Source: an uncultured Pelagibacteraceae bacterium (GTDB lineage: Bacteria > Pseudomonadota > Alphaproteobacteria > Pelagibacterales > Pelagibacteraceae). Taken from it: a stretch of 64,000 nt of DNA. Position 1 is the first letter of the stretch. Each line of letters starts with the position of its first letter. This document shows, one piece after another, positions 18,807 to 29,077 of this stretch. The DNA lies in contig CACKAJ010000004.1 of NCBI GenBank assembly GCA_902598125.1, positions 95,697 to 159,696 of the forward strand, read 5' to 3'. Under the pieces are notes generated by a model. That model was given only the letters and a program-made list of their open reading frames with translations. It was not told where the DNA came from and searched no databases. The translations under genes and the position numbers were made by a program.

Positions 18807-19959
18807 TAAATATTTATTTACAAGTGAGTCTGTTTCTGAAGGTCATCCAGATAAAGTATGCGACAGAATTTCCGACATGATTGTGGACTCTTATCTTTCG
18901 AAAGATCCTGTATCAAGAGTAGCATGCGAAACATTAACAACAACTAACAAAGTTGTTTTAGCCGGTGAAACAAGAGGTCCAAAGATTGATAAAGAGGAGA
19001 TAATTTCTAAAGTAAGAGATTGTATTAAAGATATAGGTTATGACCAAGATGGCTTCAGTTGGAAAACAGCAAACATAGAAACATTTCTTCATGAACAATC
19101 TAAAGATATTGCGATGGGAGTTGACTCAAAAGATAATAAAGATGAAGGAGCCGGTGACCAAGGAATTATGTTTGGCTTTGCCTGTAATGAAACTGAGGAA
19201 TTAATGCCAGCACCTATTCACTATTCACACAAAATTTTACGATTAATGGCTGAAGATAGAAAAAATGGAATTCTAAAAGGAATAGAGCCGGATTCTAAAA
19301 GTCAAGTCACAATGCTCTATGAGAATGAGAAACCCGTCAAAGTCACTTCTGTAGTAATTTCAACTCAACATTCTAAAGATCTTGATCAAGAAAAAGTTAA
19401 GGAAGCAGTAATACCATATATCAAAAAATCTATTCCTAAAAGCTATCTCACTGATCTTGATACTAAAGAGATTTATATTAATCCTACTGGTCAATTTATT
19501 ATTGGTGGACCAGATGGAGATACAGGTTTGACTGGAAGAAAAATAATAGTTGACACTTATGGTGGAGCTGCTCCGCATGGTGGTGGCGCGTTTTCAGGCA
19601 AAGATCCAACAAAAGTTGATAGGTCAGCAGCTTACGCTTCAAGATATTTAGCTAAAAATGTGGTAGCAGCAGGTGTTTCTGAAAAATGTTTAATTCAATT
19701 AGCTTACGCTATTGGAGTATCTAAACCTTTATCAATTTTTATTAAACTTGCGAACGGTGATGAAGCAAAAGTAGATATGGTTAAAAAAATAATAGAGGAA
19801 AATTTTAATTTATCTCCAAGAGGAATTCGTGAAATGCTTAAACTTAATAATCCTATATATGAAATTACATCTGCTTATGGGCATTTTGGTAGGAAGCCTA
19901 CAAATAAAGGCGAATTTACTTGGGAAAAAACAGATAAAATAGATTTATTTAAATTGTAA
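18796..19959 (+). CDS. metK: S-adenosylmethionine synthetase MetK
   Basis: Makes SAM from methionine and ATP. The 387-residue protein has the standard motifs [12 protein letters not shown] near the N-terminus, [12 protein letters not shown] (methionine/ATP loop) and [13 protein letters not shown] with VDTYGG. The start lies inside the end of lnt, so there is no room for a SAM riboswitch leader. The SAM cycle partner ahcY is at 54937. trmB, which often follows metK in alphaproteobacteria, is absent. Instead a terminator-like hairpin and nusA follow. Confidence 0.97.
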   Translation: MQNNKYLFTSESVSEGHPDKVCDRISDMIVDSYLSKDPVSRVACETLTTTNKVVLAGETRGPKIDKEEIISKVRDCIKDIGYDQDGFSWKTANIETFLHEQSKDIAMGVDSKDNKDEGAGDQGIMFGFACNETEELMPAPIHYSHKILRLMAEDRKNGILKGIEPDSKSQVTMLYENEKPVKVTSVVISTQHSKDLDQEKVKEAVIPYIKKSIPKSYLTDLDTKEIYINPTGQFIIGGPDGDTGLTGRKIIVDTYGGAAPHGGGAFSGKDPTKVDRSAAYASRYLAKNVVAAGVSEKCLIQLAYAIGVSKPLSIFIKLANGDEAKVDMVKKIIEENFNLSPRGIREMLKLNNPIYEITSAYGHFGRKPTNKGEFTWEKTDKIDLFKL

Positions 19960-20014
19960 TCTTGAAAAAACCTTAATTTTCTTTTAAAAAAACATATAAA
20001 TTATTGAACTTATG

Positions 20015-20040
20015 AAATGGGCACCAGCCCATTTTTTTTT
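20015..20040 (+). terminator. Intrinsic terminator or attenuator in the nusA leader
   Basis: A perfect 8-bp stem, AAATGGGC (20015-20022) with GCCCATTT (20027-20034), closes a 4-base ACCA loop. An uninterrupted T-run to 20040 follows. The nusA ribosome-binding site AGGAG starts at the very next base. It could end metK transcription or act as an attenuator within the nusA-infB transcript. A similar hairpin precedes the rimP-nusA operon in many proteobacteria. A possible -10 (TATAAA, 19995-20000) lies just upstream. Confidence 0.8.
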
Positions 20041-20052
20041 AGGAGCTTTTAA

Positions 20053-21603
20053 ATGTTGAATAGAGGATTAGATAAACTTGAACTTTTAAGAATAGTAGAA
20101 GCAGTAGCTAACGAAAAATCAATTGATAAAGAACTTGTAATCGGTTCGATGGAAAGCGCTATACAAAAGGCAGCTCTTACTAAATTTGGTAATGATAACA
20201 ATATTGAAGTTATTATAGATAGAGAAAGCGGAGATATAAAAATTCAAAAAGTTTTGGAAATAGTAGAAAAGGTTGAAGACTCAGCGAGAGAAATTACTCT
20301 TGAGGAAGCACAAAAAATTGACCCAAAAAATAAAGATTTAAAAGTTGGAGAAAAAGTTTTTGAAGAATTACCACAAATAGACTTTGGGCGAATAGCTGCG
20401 CAAAGTGCTAAACAAGTTATTAGCAGTAGAGTTAGAGAAGCTGAAAAAAATAGGCAGTACGATGATTTTATCGATAAACAAAGTCAGATATTAAGCGGTA
20501 TAATAAAAAGACTTGAGTATGGAAATGTAATTGTTGATCTAGGTAAAGCTGAAGGAGTTATAAAAAAAGATGAATTAATACCTAGAGAAATTTTAAAAAC
20601 AGGCGATAGAGTAAAAGCTTATTGTTATGAAGTTAGAAAAGAACTTAAAGGTCATCAAATATTTTTATCAAGAGCGCACCCCCAATTTTTAGCAAAATTA
20701 TTTTTTCAAGAAGTCCCTGAAATATATGAAGGTACGATTGAAATAAAATCTGTGGCAAGAGACCCAGGGAGTAGAGCAAAAATTTGTGTGCATTCCCAGG
20801 ACTCTTCAATAGATCCAGTAGGAGCTTGCGTAGGAATGCGTGGAAGCAGAGTTCAAACTATTGTAAATGAACTTCATGGCGAAAAAATAGACATCATTAA
20901 ATGGACAGAGGATTTACCCACATTAATTTCCGAATCTTTATCACCTGCAGAAATTCAAAGGGTTTTGATAGACCAAGAAAATAAAAGAATAGACATTATT
21001 TTAACAGAGGAAAATTTGAGCAAGGCAATCGGTAGAAGAGGCCAAAATGTTAGATTGGCATCAAAATTAACAAATTACGAGATAGATATACTCACTGATA
21101 AAGAGGACTCTGAAAGAAGACAAACGGAGTTTAAAGAGAGAACCGAAACATTAATAAAGAATTTAGAGGTAGACGAAACACTAGGTCAACTTTTAGTATC
21201 TGAGGGATTTATATCAATTGATGAAATAGCTCAGTCAAATCCTGAAGATATTTCAAAGATTGATGCTATAGATGAAGAGACAGCAAAAGAATTAATAACT
21301 AGATCAAAAGAAACTTTAATTAAGGAAAAAGAGGCAGTAGCATTAAAACTTAAAGAACTTGGTGTCGAGGATAAATTAATCAGTTTAAAAGGCATGACAC
21401 AAGGAATGCTTGTTATATTAGGGCAAAAAAACATAAAAAAATTGAGCGATTTTGCAGATCTTTCATCTGATGAATTAATTGGTGGGTACGACGAAATAAG
21501 AGGAAAAAAAATAAGGATCGATGGTTATCTCGAGGAATTTTCATTATCGCGAAAAGAGGCTGATGATTTAATTATGGCAGCTAGAGAAATAGCTTACAAG
21601 TAA
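20053..21603 (+). CDS. nusA: Transcription elongation/termination factor NusA
   Basis: Binds RNA polymerase and nascent RNA and modulates pausing, termination and antitermination. The 516-residue protein shows the N-terminal polymerase-binding domain (about 1-125), S1 domain (about 135-200), two KH domains (about 200-345, including GACVGMRGSRVQTIVNELHG and SKAIGRRGQNVRLASKL) and C-terminal acidic helix-hairpin-helix repeats. The start has a good AGGAG site 8 bp away, directly downstream of a terminator-like hairpin. rimP, normally the first gene of this operon, is missing. Confidence 0.97.
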   Translation: MLNRGLDKLELLRIVEAVANEKSIDKELVIGSMESAIQKAALTKFGNDNNIEVIIDRESGDIKIQKVLEIVEKVEDSAREITLEEAQKIDPKNKDLKVGEKVFEELPQIDFGRIAAQSAKQVISSRVREAEKNRQYDDFIDKQSQILSGIIKRLEYGNVIVDLGKAEGVIKKDELIPREILKTGDRVKAYCYEVRKELKGHQIFLSRAHPQFLAKLFFQEVPEIYEGTIEIKSVARDPGSRAKICVHSQDSSIDPVGACVGMRGSRVQTIVNELHGEKIDIIKWTEDLPTLISESLSPAEIQRVLIDQENKRIDIILTEENLSKAIGRRGQNVRLASKLTNYEIDILTDKEDSERRQTEFKERTETLIKNLEVDETLGQLLVSEGFISIDEIAQSNPEDISKIDAIDEETAKELITRSKETLIKEKEAVALKLKELGVEDKLISLKGMTQGMLVILGQKNIKKLSDFADLSSDELIGGYDEIRGKKIRIDGYLEEFSLSRKEADDLIMAAREIAYK

Positions 21604-21607
21604 TGTT

Positions 21608-23788
21608 ATGGAAAAAGATAAAAAAAAAACACTTACAATTTCATCTAATTTAAAAAAGAAAATTGATACTACTTCAATCAAAACCTCTGGCAAAAAATCT
21701 TTTTCAGTTAACAAAAAGAAATCTTTTAGAACAAATAAACCATATAACAAACCTATATCAGCTCCCAATATTGGATTTAATCCAGAAACAAAGAAAAAAA
21801 ATTTTGCTAGAAAATTTATTGAACAACAAGCTACTAAAGAATTTATAAAAAGAGATAATAAGCCAGCTGGAAAAAGTAAATTAAAACTCAAAGGACCAGT
21901 TGACAAACGCGACTTTAAATTAACGGTATCTAGAGCTCTAAATGTTGAAGAAATTGAGATAAAACAAAGAAGTTTAGCATCTGTTAAACGTGCGAGATTA
22001 AAGGAAAAGAAGAAGCCAGAAGGTGAAGAAAAAAAAGAATTTAAAAAGGTAATAAAAGAGGTAAGAATTCCTGAGCAAATTACTATTCAAGAGCTTTCAA
22101 ATCGAATGGCGGAAAAGTCAAATGATATTATTAAGTTTTTATTTAATATGAAAGTAGTTGCTACTATCAATCATAATATTGATAAAGATACAGCAGAATA
22201 TATTGTTAAAGAATTCGGACATAAGGCAATTATTGAAGAGAAACCTTCATTTGAAAACAACAAATCTACTGAAAAATTTGTGGGTGATGTCAAAAATAGA
22301 CCACCAGTTGTTACTATTATGGGACATGTAGATCACGGTAAAACGTCATTACTAGACTCTTTAAGAGAATCAAATGTCGTCTCTGGCGAGCATGGAGGTA
22401 TTACGCAACATATAGGTGCCTATCAAGTAAAAACAGAGAACAACAAGATAATAACATTTATTGACACACCAGGTCACGCTGCTTTTACTGAAATGAGAGC
22501 AAGAGGATCGAAAATTACTGATATAGTTGTATTAGTTGTTGCGGCAGATGATGGAATTAAACCTCAGACAATTGAGGCTATCAAGCATGCTAAAGCTGCT
22601 AACGTTCCGATTATAGTAGCTATTAATAAATGTGACTTACCAGACAAAAACATCAGTAAAATTAAAAATGAGATGATGCAATATGAATTAATCGCAGAGG
22701 ATTTGAGTGGAGACACCTTATTTGTTGAAGTTTCAGCGTTAAAGAAATTAAATTTAGATAAACTTAAAGAAAGTATATTGCTTCAATCAGAAATTTTAGA
22801 TTTAAAAGCTTCTTACAGCGATAAAGCAAGAGGTGTGGTTATAGAATCTAAAATTGATAAGGGAAAAGGTCCAGTATCAACTATTTTGATAAGTAATGGT
22901 AAATTAAGTCGAGGTGATCATTTTATATGTGGCGACACTTGGGGGAAGGTAAGAGCAATGATAAATTATGAAGGAAAAATGGTGAATGAAGCCTTACCTT
23001 CAATGCCTGTAGAAATTCTAGGTATGAATAGTTCAGCTTATGCTGGAGCAGAATTTTTAGTTACTAATAATGAGGAAGAAGCTAAAGAATTAACTGAATT
23101 TAGAAAAAATAATATTGTTAAAAACAAAGTTTTAGTTAAAGACAAGACAACTTTATTTGAAAATGTAAATGACAAAGATGAATTAAATATTATTATTAAA
23201 TCTGATGTACAGGGCTCTAGTGAAGCTTTAAAAATGGCGATAACAAAAATAGAGCATAAAGAAGTTGAAGCAAAAATCATTTTATCAGACATTGGTATGA
23301 TAAACGAAACAGACGTTTCATTAGCAAAAGCATCTAATGCTATTTTGATTGGTTTCAATGTTAAACCTAATAGGGAGGCAAAAAAATTAGCAGAGGAACA
23401 AAAAATAGAAATAAAATATTTTAATATTATTTATGAAGCCTTAGATTATGTTGAAAAATCTTTATCAGGTCTATTGGAGCCAGATGTAAAAGAAACTGTT
23501 CTTGGAAGTGCAGAAATTCAAAAGATTTTTAAAGTTTCTACGGCAGGAAAAATTGCTGGTTCGAAAGTAATAAGTGGCGAGATAAAAAGTAAATCTAAAG
23601 CGAGAATTATTAGAGATGGAGTAGTAGTTCACAGTGGAGAGATTTCGTCCTTATATAGGGAAAAAAATCAAGTTAAGGAAGTTGGAACAGGTCAAGAATG
23701 TGGTATAAGTATTAAAGATTTTATTGATTTCAAAGAAAAAGATGTAATAGAATCTTATCTGTCAGAGGAGATTCAAAGATCAATATAA
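21608..23788 (+). CDS. infB: Translation initiation factor IF-2
   Basis: GTPase that brings initiator fMet-tRNA to the 30S subunit and promotes subunit joining. 726 residues. A shortened, very basic N-terminal region is followed by the GTPase domain with G1 GHVDHGKTSLLD, G2 GGITQHIGAY, G3 DTPGHAAF and G4 NKCD. The C-terminal domains bind fMet-tRNA. It is shorter than E. coli IF-2 (890 residues) because the N-terminal region is compact. ylxR, often found between nusA and infB, is absent; only 4 bp separate the two genes. Confidence 0.97.
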   Translation: MEKDKKKTLTISSNLKKKIDTTSIKTSGKKSFSVNKKKSFRTNKPYNKPISAPNIGFNPETKKKNFARKFIEQQATKEFIKRDNKPAGKSKLKLKGPVDKRDFKLTVSRALNVEEIEIKQRSLASVKRARLKEKKKPEGEEKKEFKKVIKEVRIPEQITIQELSNRMAEKSNDIIKFLFNMKVVATINHNIDKDTAEYIVKEFGHKAIIEEKPSFENNKSTEKFVGDVKNRPPVVTIMGHVDHGKTSLLDSLRESNVVSGEHGGITQHIGAYQVKTENNKIITFIDTPGHAAFTEMRARGSKITDIVVLVVAADDGIKPQTIEAIKHAKAANVPIIVAINKCDLPDKNISKIKNEMMQYELIAEDLSGDTLFVEVSALKKLNLDKLKESILLQSEILDLKASYSDKARGVVIESKIDKGKGPVSTILISNGKLSRGDHFICGDTWGKVRAMINYEGKMVNEALPSMPVEILGMNSSAYAGAEFLVTNNEEEAKELTEFRKNNIVKNKVLVKDKTTLFENVNDKDELNIIIKSDVQGSSEALKMAITKIEHKEVEAKIILSDIGMINETDVSLAKASNAILIGFNVKPNREAKKLAEEQKIEIKYFNIIYEALDYVEKSLSGLLEPDVKETVLGSAEIQKIFKVSTAGKIAGSKVISGEIKSKSKARIIRDGVVVHSGEISSLYREKNQVKEVGTGQECGISIKDFIDFKEKDVIESYLSEEIQRSI

Positions 23789-24190
23789 ATGAACAACAAT
23801 CAATCAACACAAAGACCCTTTAGTCAAAGACAATTAAGAGTAGGAGAATTAGTAAAGCAAAATTTAGGAGAGCTATTCATAAGGAATGAGGCTAAAATAC
23901 CTTCAATTAATTCAAAACTAATAACCGTCACTGAAGTAAGAATGACGCCTGATTTAAAAACAGCCAGAGTTTACGTAATTCCATTAGGAGGCATTGATAC
24001 TAAAGAAACAGTAAGGATCTTGACTGAGTTCTCGCATCTTGTTAGAAGAGCCTTGTCTAAAAGGCTTGATATTAAGTATCTTCCTAAGCTCACTTTTGTA
24101 GAAGATAACTCTTTTGAATATGCTGAAAAGATTGAAAAAATTATAAAGAAGAATAAAGAAAATGGTAAAGAAAAAAAAAAATACAATTAA
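23789..24190 (+). CDS. rbfA: Ribosome-binding factor A
   Basis: Cold-adaptation and 30S maturation factor that binds 16S rRNA helix 1. The 133-residue KH-like protein shows family features: RQLRVGELVKQNLGELF at the N-terminus, ITVTEVRMTPDLKTARVYV centrally, and LPKLTFVEDNSFEYAEKI. Its ATG directly follows the infB stop. Its end overlaps rpsO by 29 bp. truB, normally between rbfA and rpsO, is absent. Confidence 0.95.
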   Translation: MNNNQSTQRPFSQRQLRVGELVKQNLGELFIRNEAKIPSINSKLITVTEVRMTPDLKTARVYVIPLGGIDTKETVRILTEFSHLVRRALSKRLDIKYLPKLTFVEDNSFEYAEKIEKIIKKNKENGKEKKKYN

Positions 24191-24422
24191 TTCCCTAGCG
24201 ATACATGACAAAGATGTGGGCTCAGCAGAAGTTCAAATAGGATTGTTAACGGATAAAATAACTAAATTATCAGAACATTTTAAAAACTTTAAAAAGGACA
24301 AACATTCAACTTTAGGTTTGACAAAATCAGTTAATAAAAGAAAACGACTTCTTACTTACCTTAAAAAGAAAAATGTTGAGTCCTATCAAAAGGTCATCAA
24401 ACAATTAAATTTAAGGAAATAA
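24162..24422 (+). CDS. rpsO: Ribosomal protein S15 (uS15)
   Basis: Primary 16S rRNA-binding protein of the 30S platform, which also contacts 23S rRNA in the 70S ribosome. The 86-residue protein has [23 protein letters not shown] (family DTGSPEVQ...) and the core [22 protein letters not shown]. The N-terminal helix is replaced by a short Lys-rich start. The start lies 29 bp inside rbfA. The stop overlaps the pnp start by one base (TAATG), suggesting coupling. Confidence 0.96.
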   Translation: MVKKKKNTINSLAIHDKDVGSAEVQIGLLTDKITKLSEHFKNFKKDKHSTLGLTKSVNKRKRLLTYLKKKNVESYQKVIKQLNLRK

Positions 24423-26497
24423 TGTTTAAAGTACATAAAGAAGAATTAGAAGTTAACGGTAAAAAATTAATATTAGAGACAGGTAAAATAGCAAGACAAG
24501 CTGATGGAGCAATTATAGCCACGTGTGGAGAGACTGTTGTGATTGCTACAGCAGTCGGTGCTAAAAAATTAAATGAAGGACAAGACTACTTTCCATTATC
24601 TGTAAATTATCAAGAAAAATATTATGCAGCTGGAAAAATTCCAGGGGGATATTTTAAAAGAGAGGCAAGGCCAACAGAGGCAGAGACTTTAATATCAAGA
24701 TTGATAGATAGACCTATTAGACCATTATTCCCATCAAGCTTCATGAATGAAGTTCAACTACTTCCAACAGTTTTATCTTATGACGGTGAAAATCAACCTG
24801 ATGTTCTGTCAATTATAGCTTCATCAGCTGCATTAGCTATATCAGGTTTACCATTTCAAGGTCCAATAGCAGCAAGTAGAGTTGGATATAAAGATGGAAA
24901 ATATTTGTTAAATCCCTCAATTGAGGAACTTAAAGAGTCGGAATTAGATCTTGTTGTAGCAGGAACTAAAGATGCAGTTTTAATGGTGGAGTCGGAAACT
25001 TCGGGATTATCCGAAAAGGTTATGCTAGATGCAGTAAAGTTTGGCCATGAAAAGTTCGTCCCAATAATCGAAGCGATTGAAAAATTATCTAAAAAAGCAA
25101 GTAAACCTAAATGGGAAGTTGATGAAGTCGATCACTCGTCTGTGAAAAAGAAAATTGCTGAAAAGTTTGAGAATGACTTAAGAAAAGCGTTCAAAGAAAC
25201 AGATAAGAAAAAAAGATCTACAGCAATTTCGGACATAGAAATACAGTGTAAAGAAATGTTTTCTGAAGACGAAACTATCACAGAAAATCAAGTTATGGCT
25301 CAATTAAAATCCTTAGAGAAAGATATTGTTAGAACTGCAATTTTAAAAGAGAAAAAAAGAATTGATGGAAGGGGTTTGGCCGATGTAAGACAAATTAAAT
25401 GTGAGGTTGGAGTTTTACCAAGAACTCATGGATCTGCACTTTTCACAAGAGGAGAAACCCAAGCACTTGTTGTTACAACTCTTGGAATGACAGATGATGA
25501 ACAAAGGTTAGAAAGTTTGGATGGAATGCAGAGATCAAACTTTATGTTACACTATAATTTTCCGCCATTTTCAGTAGGGGAGTGCGGAAGAATTGGAACA
25601 GGTAGAAGAGAAATTGGTCATGGCAAATTGGCCTGGAGAGCAATTAATTCTTCATTGCCACTCAAAGAAAATTTCCCCTATACATTAAGAGTAGTTTCTG
25701 AGATCACAGAGTCAAACGGATCATCTTCTATGGCAACGGTATGTGGGACATCATTATCTTTAATGGATGCAGGTGTTCCAATAAAAGAGCCAGTGGCTGG
25801 TATAGCAATGGGTTTAATTAAAGAAGGAGACGATTTCTCAGTACTGTCTGACATTTTAGGAGACGAGGATCATCTAGGTGATATGGATTTTAAAGTTGCT
25901 GGAACAAAAAATGGTATTACGTCACTTCAAATGGATATTAAAATAACTGGAATAACTTTTGAAATTATGGAAAAAGCATTAGATCAAGCTAAGGACGGAA
26001 GAGAACACATTCTTGGTGAGATGAATAAAGCAATAAAAACATCAAGAAAAGAGTTTTCCAAACATACTCCTAAAATGGAAACCATTAAGGTCGATAAGAA
26101 AGATATCGCAACAGTAATTGGCAAGGGCGGAGCAACAATAAGAGAAATTGTTGAAACGTCCGGAGCTAAAGTTGATGTTAAAGATACAGGCGAAGTAACA
26201 GTTGCAGCACCAGACGAAAACTCAAGAAATAAAGCAATTGAATTTATTAAAAATTTAATTGCCAAACCAGAGATGGGAAAAATTTATAAAGGAAAAGTTG
26301 TAAAAATCATGGAGTTCGGAGCCTTTGTAAATTTTTTGGGTAAACAAGATGGACTTGTTCATATTTCCGAATTAGCTGATAAACGAGTAGCAAAAGTTGG
26401 AGACGTTGTTAAAGAAGGCGATGAAGTCTCTGTTAAAGTTGTCGGTTTTGATAGAGGAAAAGTAAAATTATCTATGAAACAAGCTTCAGTAGTTTAA
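24422..26497 (+). CDS. pnp: Polynucleotide phosphorylase
   Basis: 3'-5' phosphorolytic exoribonuclease, working alone or in the degradosome. The 691-residue protein has two RNase PH domains (the second with [16 protein letters not shown] and [14 protein letters not shown]) separated by a helical linker. A KH domain ([18 protein letters not shown]) and an S1 domain ([28 protein letters not shown]) follow. The rpsO-pnp order is widely conserved. The stop overlaps the convergent fabI stop by 4 bp (TTAA, a stop on both strands). Confidence 0.97.
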   Translation: MFKVHKEELEVNGKKLILETGKIARQADGAIIATCGETVVIATAVGAKKLNEGQDYFPLSVNYQEKYYAAGKIPGGYFKREARPTEAETLISRLIDRPIRPLFPSSFMNEVQLLPTVLSYDGENQPDVLSIIASSAALAISGLPFQGPIAASRVGYKDGKYLLNPSIEELKESELDLVVAGTKDAVLMVESETSGLSEKVMLDAVKFGHEKFVPIIEAIEKLSKKASKPKWEVDEVDHSSVKKKIAEKFENDLRKAFKETDKKKRSTAISDIEIQCKEMFSEDETITENQVMAQLKSLEKDIVRTAILKEKKRIDGRGLADVRQIKCEVGVLPRTHGSALFTRGETQALVVTTLGMTDDEQRLESLDGMQRSNFMLHYNFPPFSVGECGRIGTGRREIGHGKLAWRAINSSLPLKENFPYTLRVVSEITESNGSSSMATVCGTSLSLMDAGVPIKEPVAGIAMGLIKEGDDFSVLSDILGDEDHLGDMDFKVAGTKNGITSLQMDIKITGITFEIMEKALDQAKDGREHILGEMNKAIKTSRKEFSKHTPKMETIKVDKKDIATVIGKGGATIREIVETSGAKVDVKDTGEVTVAAPDENSRNKAIEFIKNLIAKPEMGKIYKGKVVKIMEFGAFVNFLGKQDGLVHISELADKRVAKVGDVVKEGDEVSVKVVGFDRGKVKLSMKQASVV

Positions 26498-27282
26498 GCC
26501 ATATTTTTAGGATCGGGCATTCCCACTTTATTGTAACCAGCATCGACGTAATGAATTTCACCAGTAACTCCAGCGGCAAGATTACTTAATAAATATAAAG
26601 CTGAATTCCCTACGTCGTGAATATCAACGTTTCTTTTTAAAAACGAATGATCTTCATTCCATTTGTATAAAAACTTGGCATCCCCAATAGCTGATGCTGC
26701 CAAAGTTTTAATTGGGCCTGCACTAATGGCATTTACTCTTATTTTCTTTTGACCTAGATCTCTTGCTAAATATTTTACACTAGCCTCTAGTGCAGATTTA
26801 CAAACACCCATGACATTATAATTAGGAATAGCTTTAGTAGACTCGTAAGTAAGAGTTAATAAACTACCCCCCTCTTTCATTACCTTAGATGCTTCTTTAG
26901 AAACTTCTGTAAAAGAGAAACACGATATAAGCATACTTCTAAGAAAGTTTTCCCTCGATGTATTTAAATATTCTCCAGAAAGCTCTGATTTGTCTGAGAA
27001 AGCAACAGCATGAACAACAAAATCAATTTCCCCCCATTTTGATCTTATATCCTCAAAAAGTTTTATAACTTCTTCTTTTTTTTCCACATCACAACTAAAC
27101 GTAATTTTTGAATTAAGTTTTTCAGCCAAAGGTATAACTCTTTTTTTAAGTGCTTCACCTAGATACGTGAAAGCTAATTCAGCACCAGCTTCGGCTAGTT
27201 TTTGGGATATGCCCCATGCAATGGATCTTTCATTAGCTACCCCCATTACCAAACCTTTTTTTCCTTTCATTAAACTCATCAT
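26494..27282 (-). CDS. fabI: Enoyl-ACP reductase (NADH) FabI
   Basis: Last reduction of each fatty-acid elongation cycle. The 262-residue short-chain dehydrogenase-like protein has the FabI catalytic pattern: Tyr146 in LTYES and Tyr155-x6-Lys162 (YNVMGVCK). The N-terminal [13 protein letters not shown] is the family nucleotide-binding segment. This is the usual triclosan-target type. It is the third gene of a fabA-fabB-fabI operon, joined to fabB by a 4-bp ATGA overlap. Met1, Met2 or Met5 could be the start; the first is coupled to the fabB stop. Confidence 0.96.
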   Translation of the reverse strand: MMSLMKGKKGLVMGVANERSIAWGISQKLAEAGAELAFTYLGEALKKRVIPLAEKLNSKITFSCDVEKKEEVIKLFEDIRSKWGEIDFVVHAVAFSDKSELSGEYLNTSRENFLRSMLISCFSFTEVSKEASKVMKEGGSLLTLTYESTKAIPNYNVMGVCKSALEASVKYLARDLGQKKIRVNAISAGPIKTLAASAIGDAKFLYKWNEDHSFLKRNVDIHDVGNSALYLLSNLAAGVTGEIHYVDAGYNKVGMPDPKNMA

Positions 27283-28490
27283 ATTTTCTCAAAAATTAAA
27301 GTTGCGTTGGTACCACCGAATCCAAAGCTATTTGACATCACAGTATTAAGTGTAACTTCCTTTTCAGTTTTTGTTACTATTGGAAATTTTTTAGCCTCAT
27401 CATCCATTTCATTTATGTTTGCTGAGCCAGTTATAAAGTTGTTTTTCATCATAATTAGACAATAAATTGCTTCATGAACTGATGCAGCTCCCAACGGATG
27501 CCCGGATAAAGACTTAGTCGAACTAATTTTAGGAATATTCTCTCCAAATGTTTTTTTAACGGCATTTAATTCTGTAATATCTCCTACTGGAGTAGACGTC
27601 CCATGGGTATTTATGTAATCAATCTTATTTTTTGATGTAGCTATGGCCATTTGCATACATCTTACAGCCCCTTCTCCCGAAGGCGCTACCATGTCGTATC
27701 CATCAGACGTTGCACCATAACCTGTAAGCTCTGCATAAATTTTAGCTCCCCTAGCTTTTGCGTGGTCATATTCCTCTAGAACTAAAACACCAGCACCACC
27801 GGCAATTACAAATCCGTCTCTTGTTTTGTCGTAAGCTCTGGATGCAGTTTCGGGCTTATCGTTATATTTAGAAGATAAAGCTGTCATCGCATCGAACATC
27901 GCAGTCATAGCCCAATGGATTTCTTCACTACCACCTGCGAAAACAATTTTTTGTTTTCCCATTTGAATTAGTTCCATTGCGTTTCCGATACAGTGACCAC
28001 TTGTTGCACAAGCAGAACTCATTGTGTAATTAGTACCTTTAATCTTAAATGGAACTGCCAAAGTAGCAGAGGCTGTGCTACCCATGGTTCTAGGCACAAT
28101 GAACGGCCCCATTAATTTAGGTGTTTTTGCTCTAGTTTTATCTGCAGCTAAGATTACATTTTCAATTGATGGTCCACCGGAACCCATTATAATTCCAGTT
28201 TTAATGTTACTTACTTCTTTTTCTTCTAGTCCAGAATCCTTAATAGCTTCTTTCATAGCAATATAATTGTATGCTGAGCCAGAGCCCATAAATCTAATTG
28301 TTTTCCTGTCTACAAAATCAGAAAGTTTAATATTTGGCTTTCCATGTATATGACTTTTAAGATTATGTTCTTTGTATTCCTCTGCGTATGATATTCCTGA
28401 TTTAGTATTTTGTAAGGATTGATGAACTTCCTCTTGATTGTTGCCAAGACAAGAAACAATACCTAAGCCTGTAATTACAACTCTTTTCAT
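27279..28490 (-). CDS. fabB: 3-oxoacyl-ACP synthase I FabB
   Basis: Condensing enzyme for chain elongation; the FabB type is required for unsaturated fatty acids. The 403-residue thiolase-fold protein has the nucleophile Cys161 in [14 protein letters not shown]. The two catalytic His are in [11 protein letters not shown] and [15 protein letters not shown], and [12 protein letters not shown] lies at the C-terminus. Pairing with fabA, which supplies the cis-3-decenoyl intermediate, supports FabB over FabF. Both flanking junctions are 4-bp ATGA overlaps. Confidence 0.95.
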   Translation of the reverse strand: MKRVVITGLGIVSCLGNNQEEVHQSLQNTKSGISYAEEYKEHNLKSHIHGKPNIKLSDFVDRKTIRFMGSGSAYNYIAMKEAIKDSGLEEKEVSNIKTGIIMGSGGPSIENVILAADKTRAKTPKLMGPFIVPRTMGSTASATLAVPFKIKGTNYTMSSACATSGHCIGNAMELIQMGKQKIVFAGGSEEIHWAMTAMFDAMTALSSKYNDKPETASRAYDKTRDGFVIAGGAGVLVLEEYDHAKARGAKIYAELTGYGATSDGYDMVAPSGEGAVRCMQMAIATSKNKIDYINTHGTSTPVGDITELNAVKKTFGENIPKISSTKSLSGHPLGAASVHEAIYCLIMMKNNFITGSANINEMDDEAKKFPIVTKTEKEVTLNTVMSNSFGFGGTNATLIFEKI

Positions 28491-28990
28491 GATTTAAATA
28501 GTCCAACTTTTAAATTTTCAGCACGATAAATTATTTTACCATCTGCACTTAAGATTCCATTTGCCAAACCAACTGTAGTACCCTCTTTTTTAAGAATTCT
28601 TTTCATGTTGATCTCATATGTTGCCATTTTTACTTTCTTAAGTACCTCTCCTGTAAATTTTACAGAGTTTACACCTAATGCTCTCCCTTTTCCAGGTTCA
28701 CCCGTCCATCCTAGAAAAAAGCCAACTAGCTGCCACATCGCATCTAGGCCTAGACAACCCGGCATAACAGGATCACCCTGAAAATGACAATCAAAAAACC
28801 ATAAATTGTCCTTAATATCAAGCTCTGCTTCAATGATACCTTTTTTAAATTCTCCACTTTTATTATCGATTTTAGTAATTCTGTCGAACATCAACATAGG
28901 AGGGAGGGGAAGTTTAGCATTCCCTTCTCCAAACAACTCACCTTTACCACAAGCTATTAATTCATCATATGTGAAACTATTTTTTTGCAT
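28487..28990 (-). CDS. fabA: 3-hydroxydecanoyl-ACP dehydratase/isomerase FabA
   Basis: Dehydrates 3-hydroxydecanoyl-ACP and isomerises the product, the branch point to unsaturated fatty acids. The 167-residue hot-dog protein has the active-site His69 in [22 protein letters not shown] and Asp83, as in E. coli FabA. It is first in the fabA-fabB-fabI operon, whose promoter must lie in the 87-bp gap shared with divergent irr. An Irr-box-like palindrome lies in that gap, so iron status may touch lipid genes too (inference). Confidence 0.96.
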   Translation of the reverse strand: MQKNSFTYDELIACGKGELFGEGNAKLPLPPMLMFDRITKIDNKSGEFKKGIIEAELDIKDNLWFFDCHFQGDPVMPGCLGLDAMWQLVGFFLGWTGEPGKGRALGVNSVKFTGEVLKKVKMATYEINMKRILKKEGTTVGLANGILSADGKIIYRAENLKVGLFKS

Positions 28991-29009
28991 ATTTAAAAAA
29001 TACTTTTAC

Positions 29010-29037
29010 TTGATTTATGAAATTAATTATATATATA
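29010..29037 (+). promoter_or_regulatory. Probable sigma70-type promoter of irr
   Basis: TTGATT (29010-29015) and TATATA (29032-29037) are separated by 16 bp and lie 40 bp ahead of the irr ATG. The spacing is acceptable and the AT background is high, so this is only a plausible match. The Irr-box-like palindrome at 29041 follows directly, where bound protein would block transcription initiation. Confidence 0.4.
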
Positions 29038-29040
29038 TAG

Positions 29041-29057
29041 TTTAGAACGATTATAAA
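29041..29057. promoter_or_regulatory. Irr-box (ICE)-like palindrome in the fabA/irr gap
   Basis: TTTAGAACGATTATAAA is a 17-base imperfect palindrome (two mismatched pairs) matching the Irr/ICE pattern TTTAGAA-N3-TTCTAAA described in alphaproteobacteria. It lies 21 bp upstream of the irr start codon, just after the predicted -10. This suggests autorepression of irr. It also lies in the region that must contain the fabA promoter on the other strand. Confidence 0.65.
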
Positions 29058-29077
29058 TTATAAAAAAATTAAGTAAA

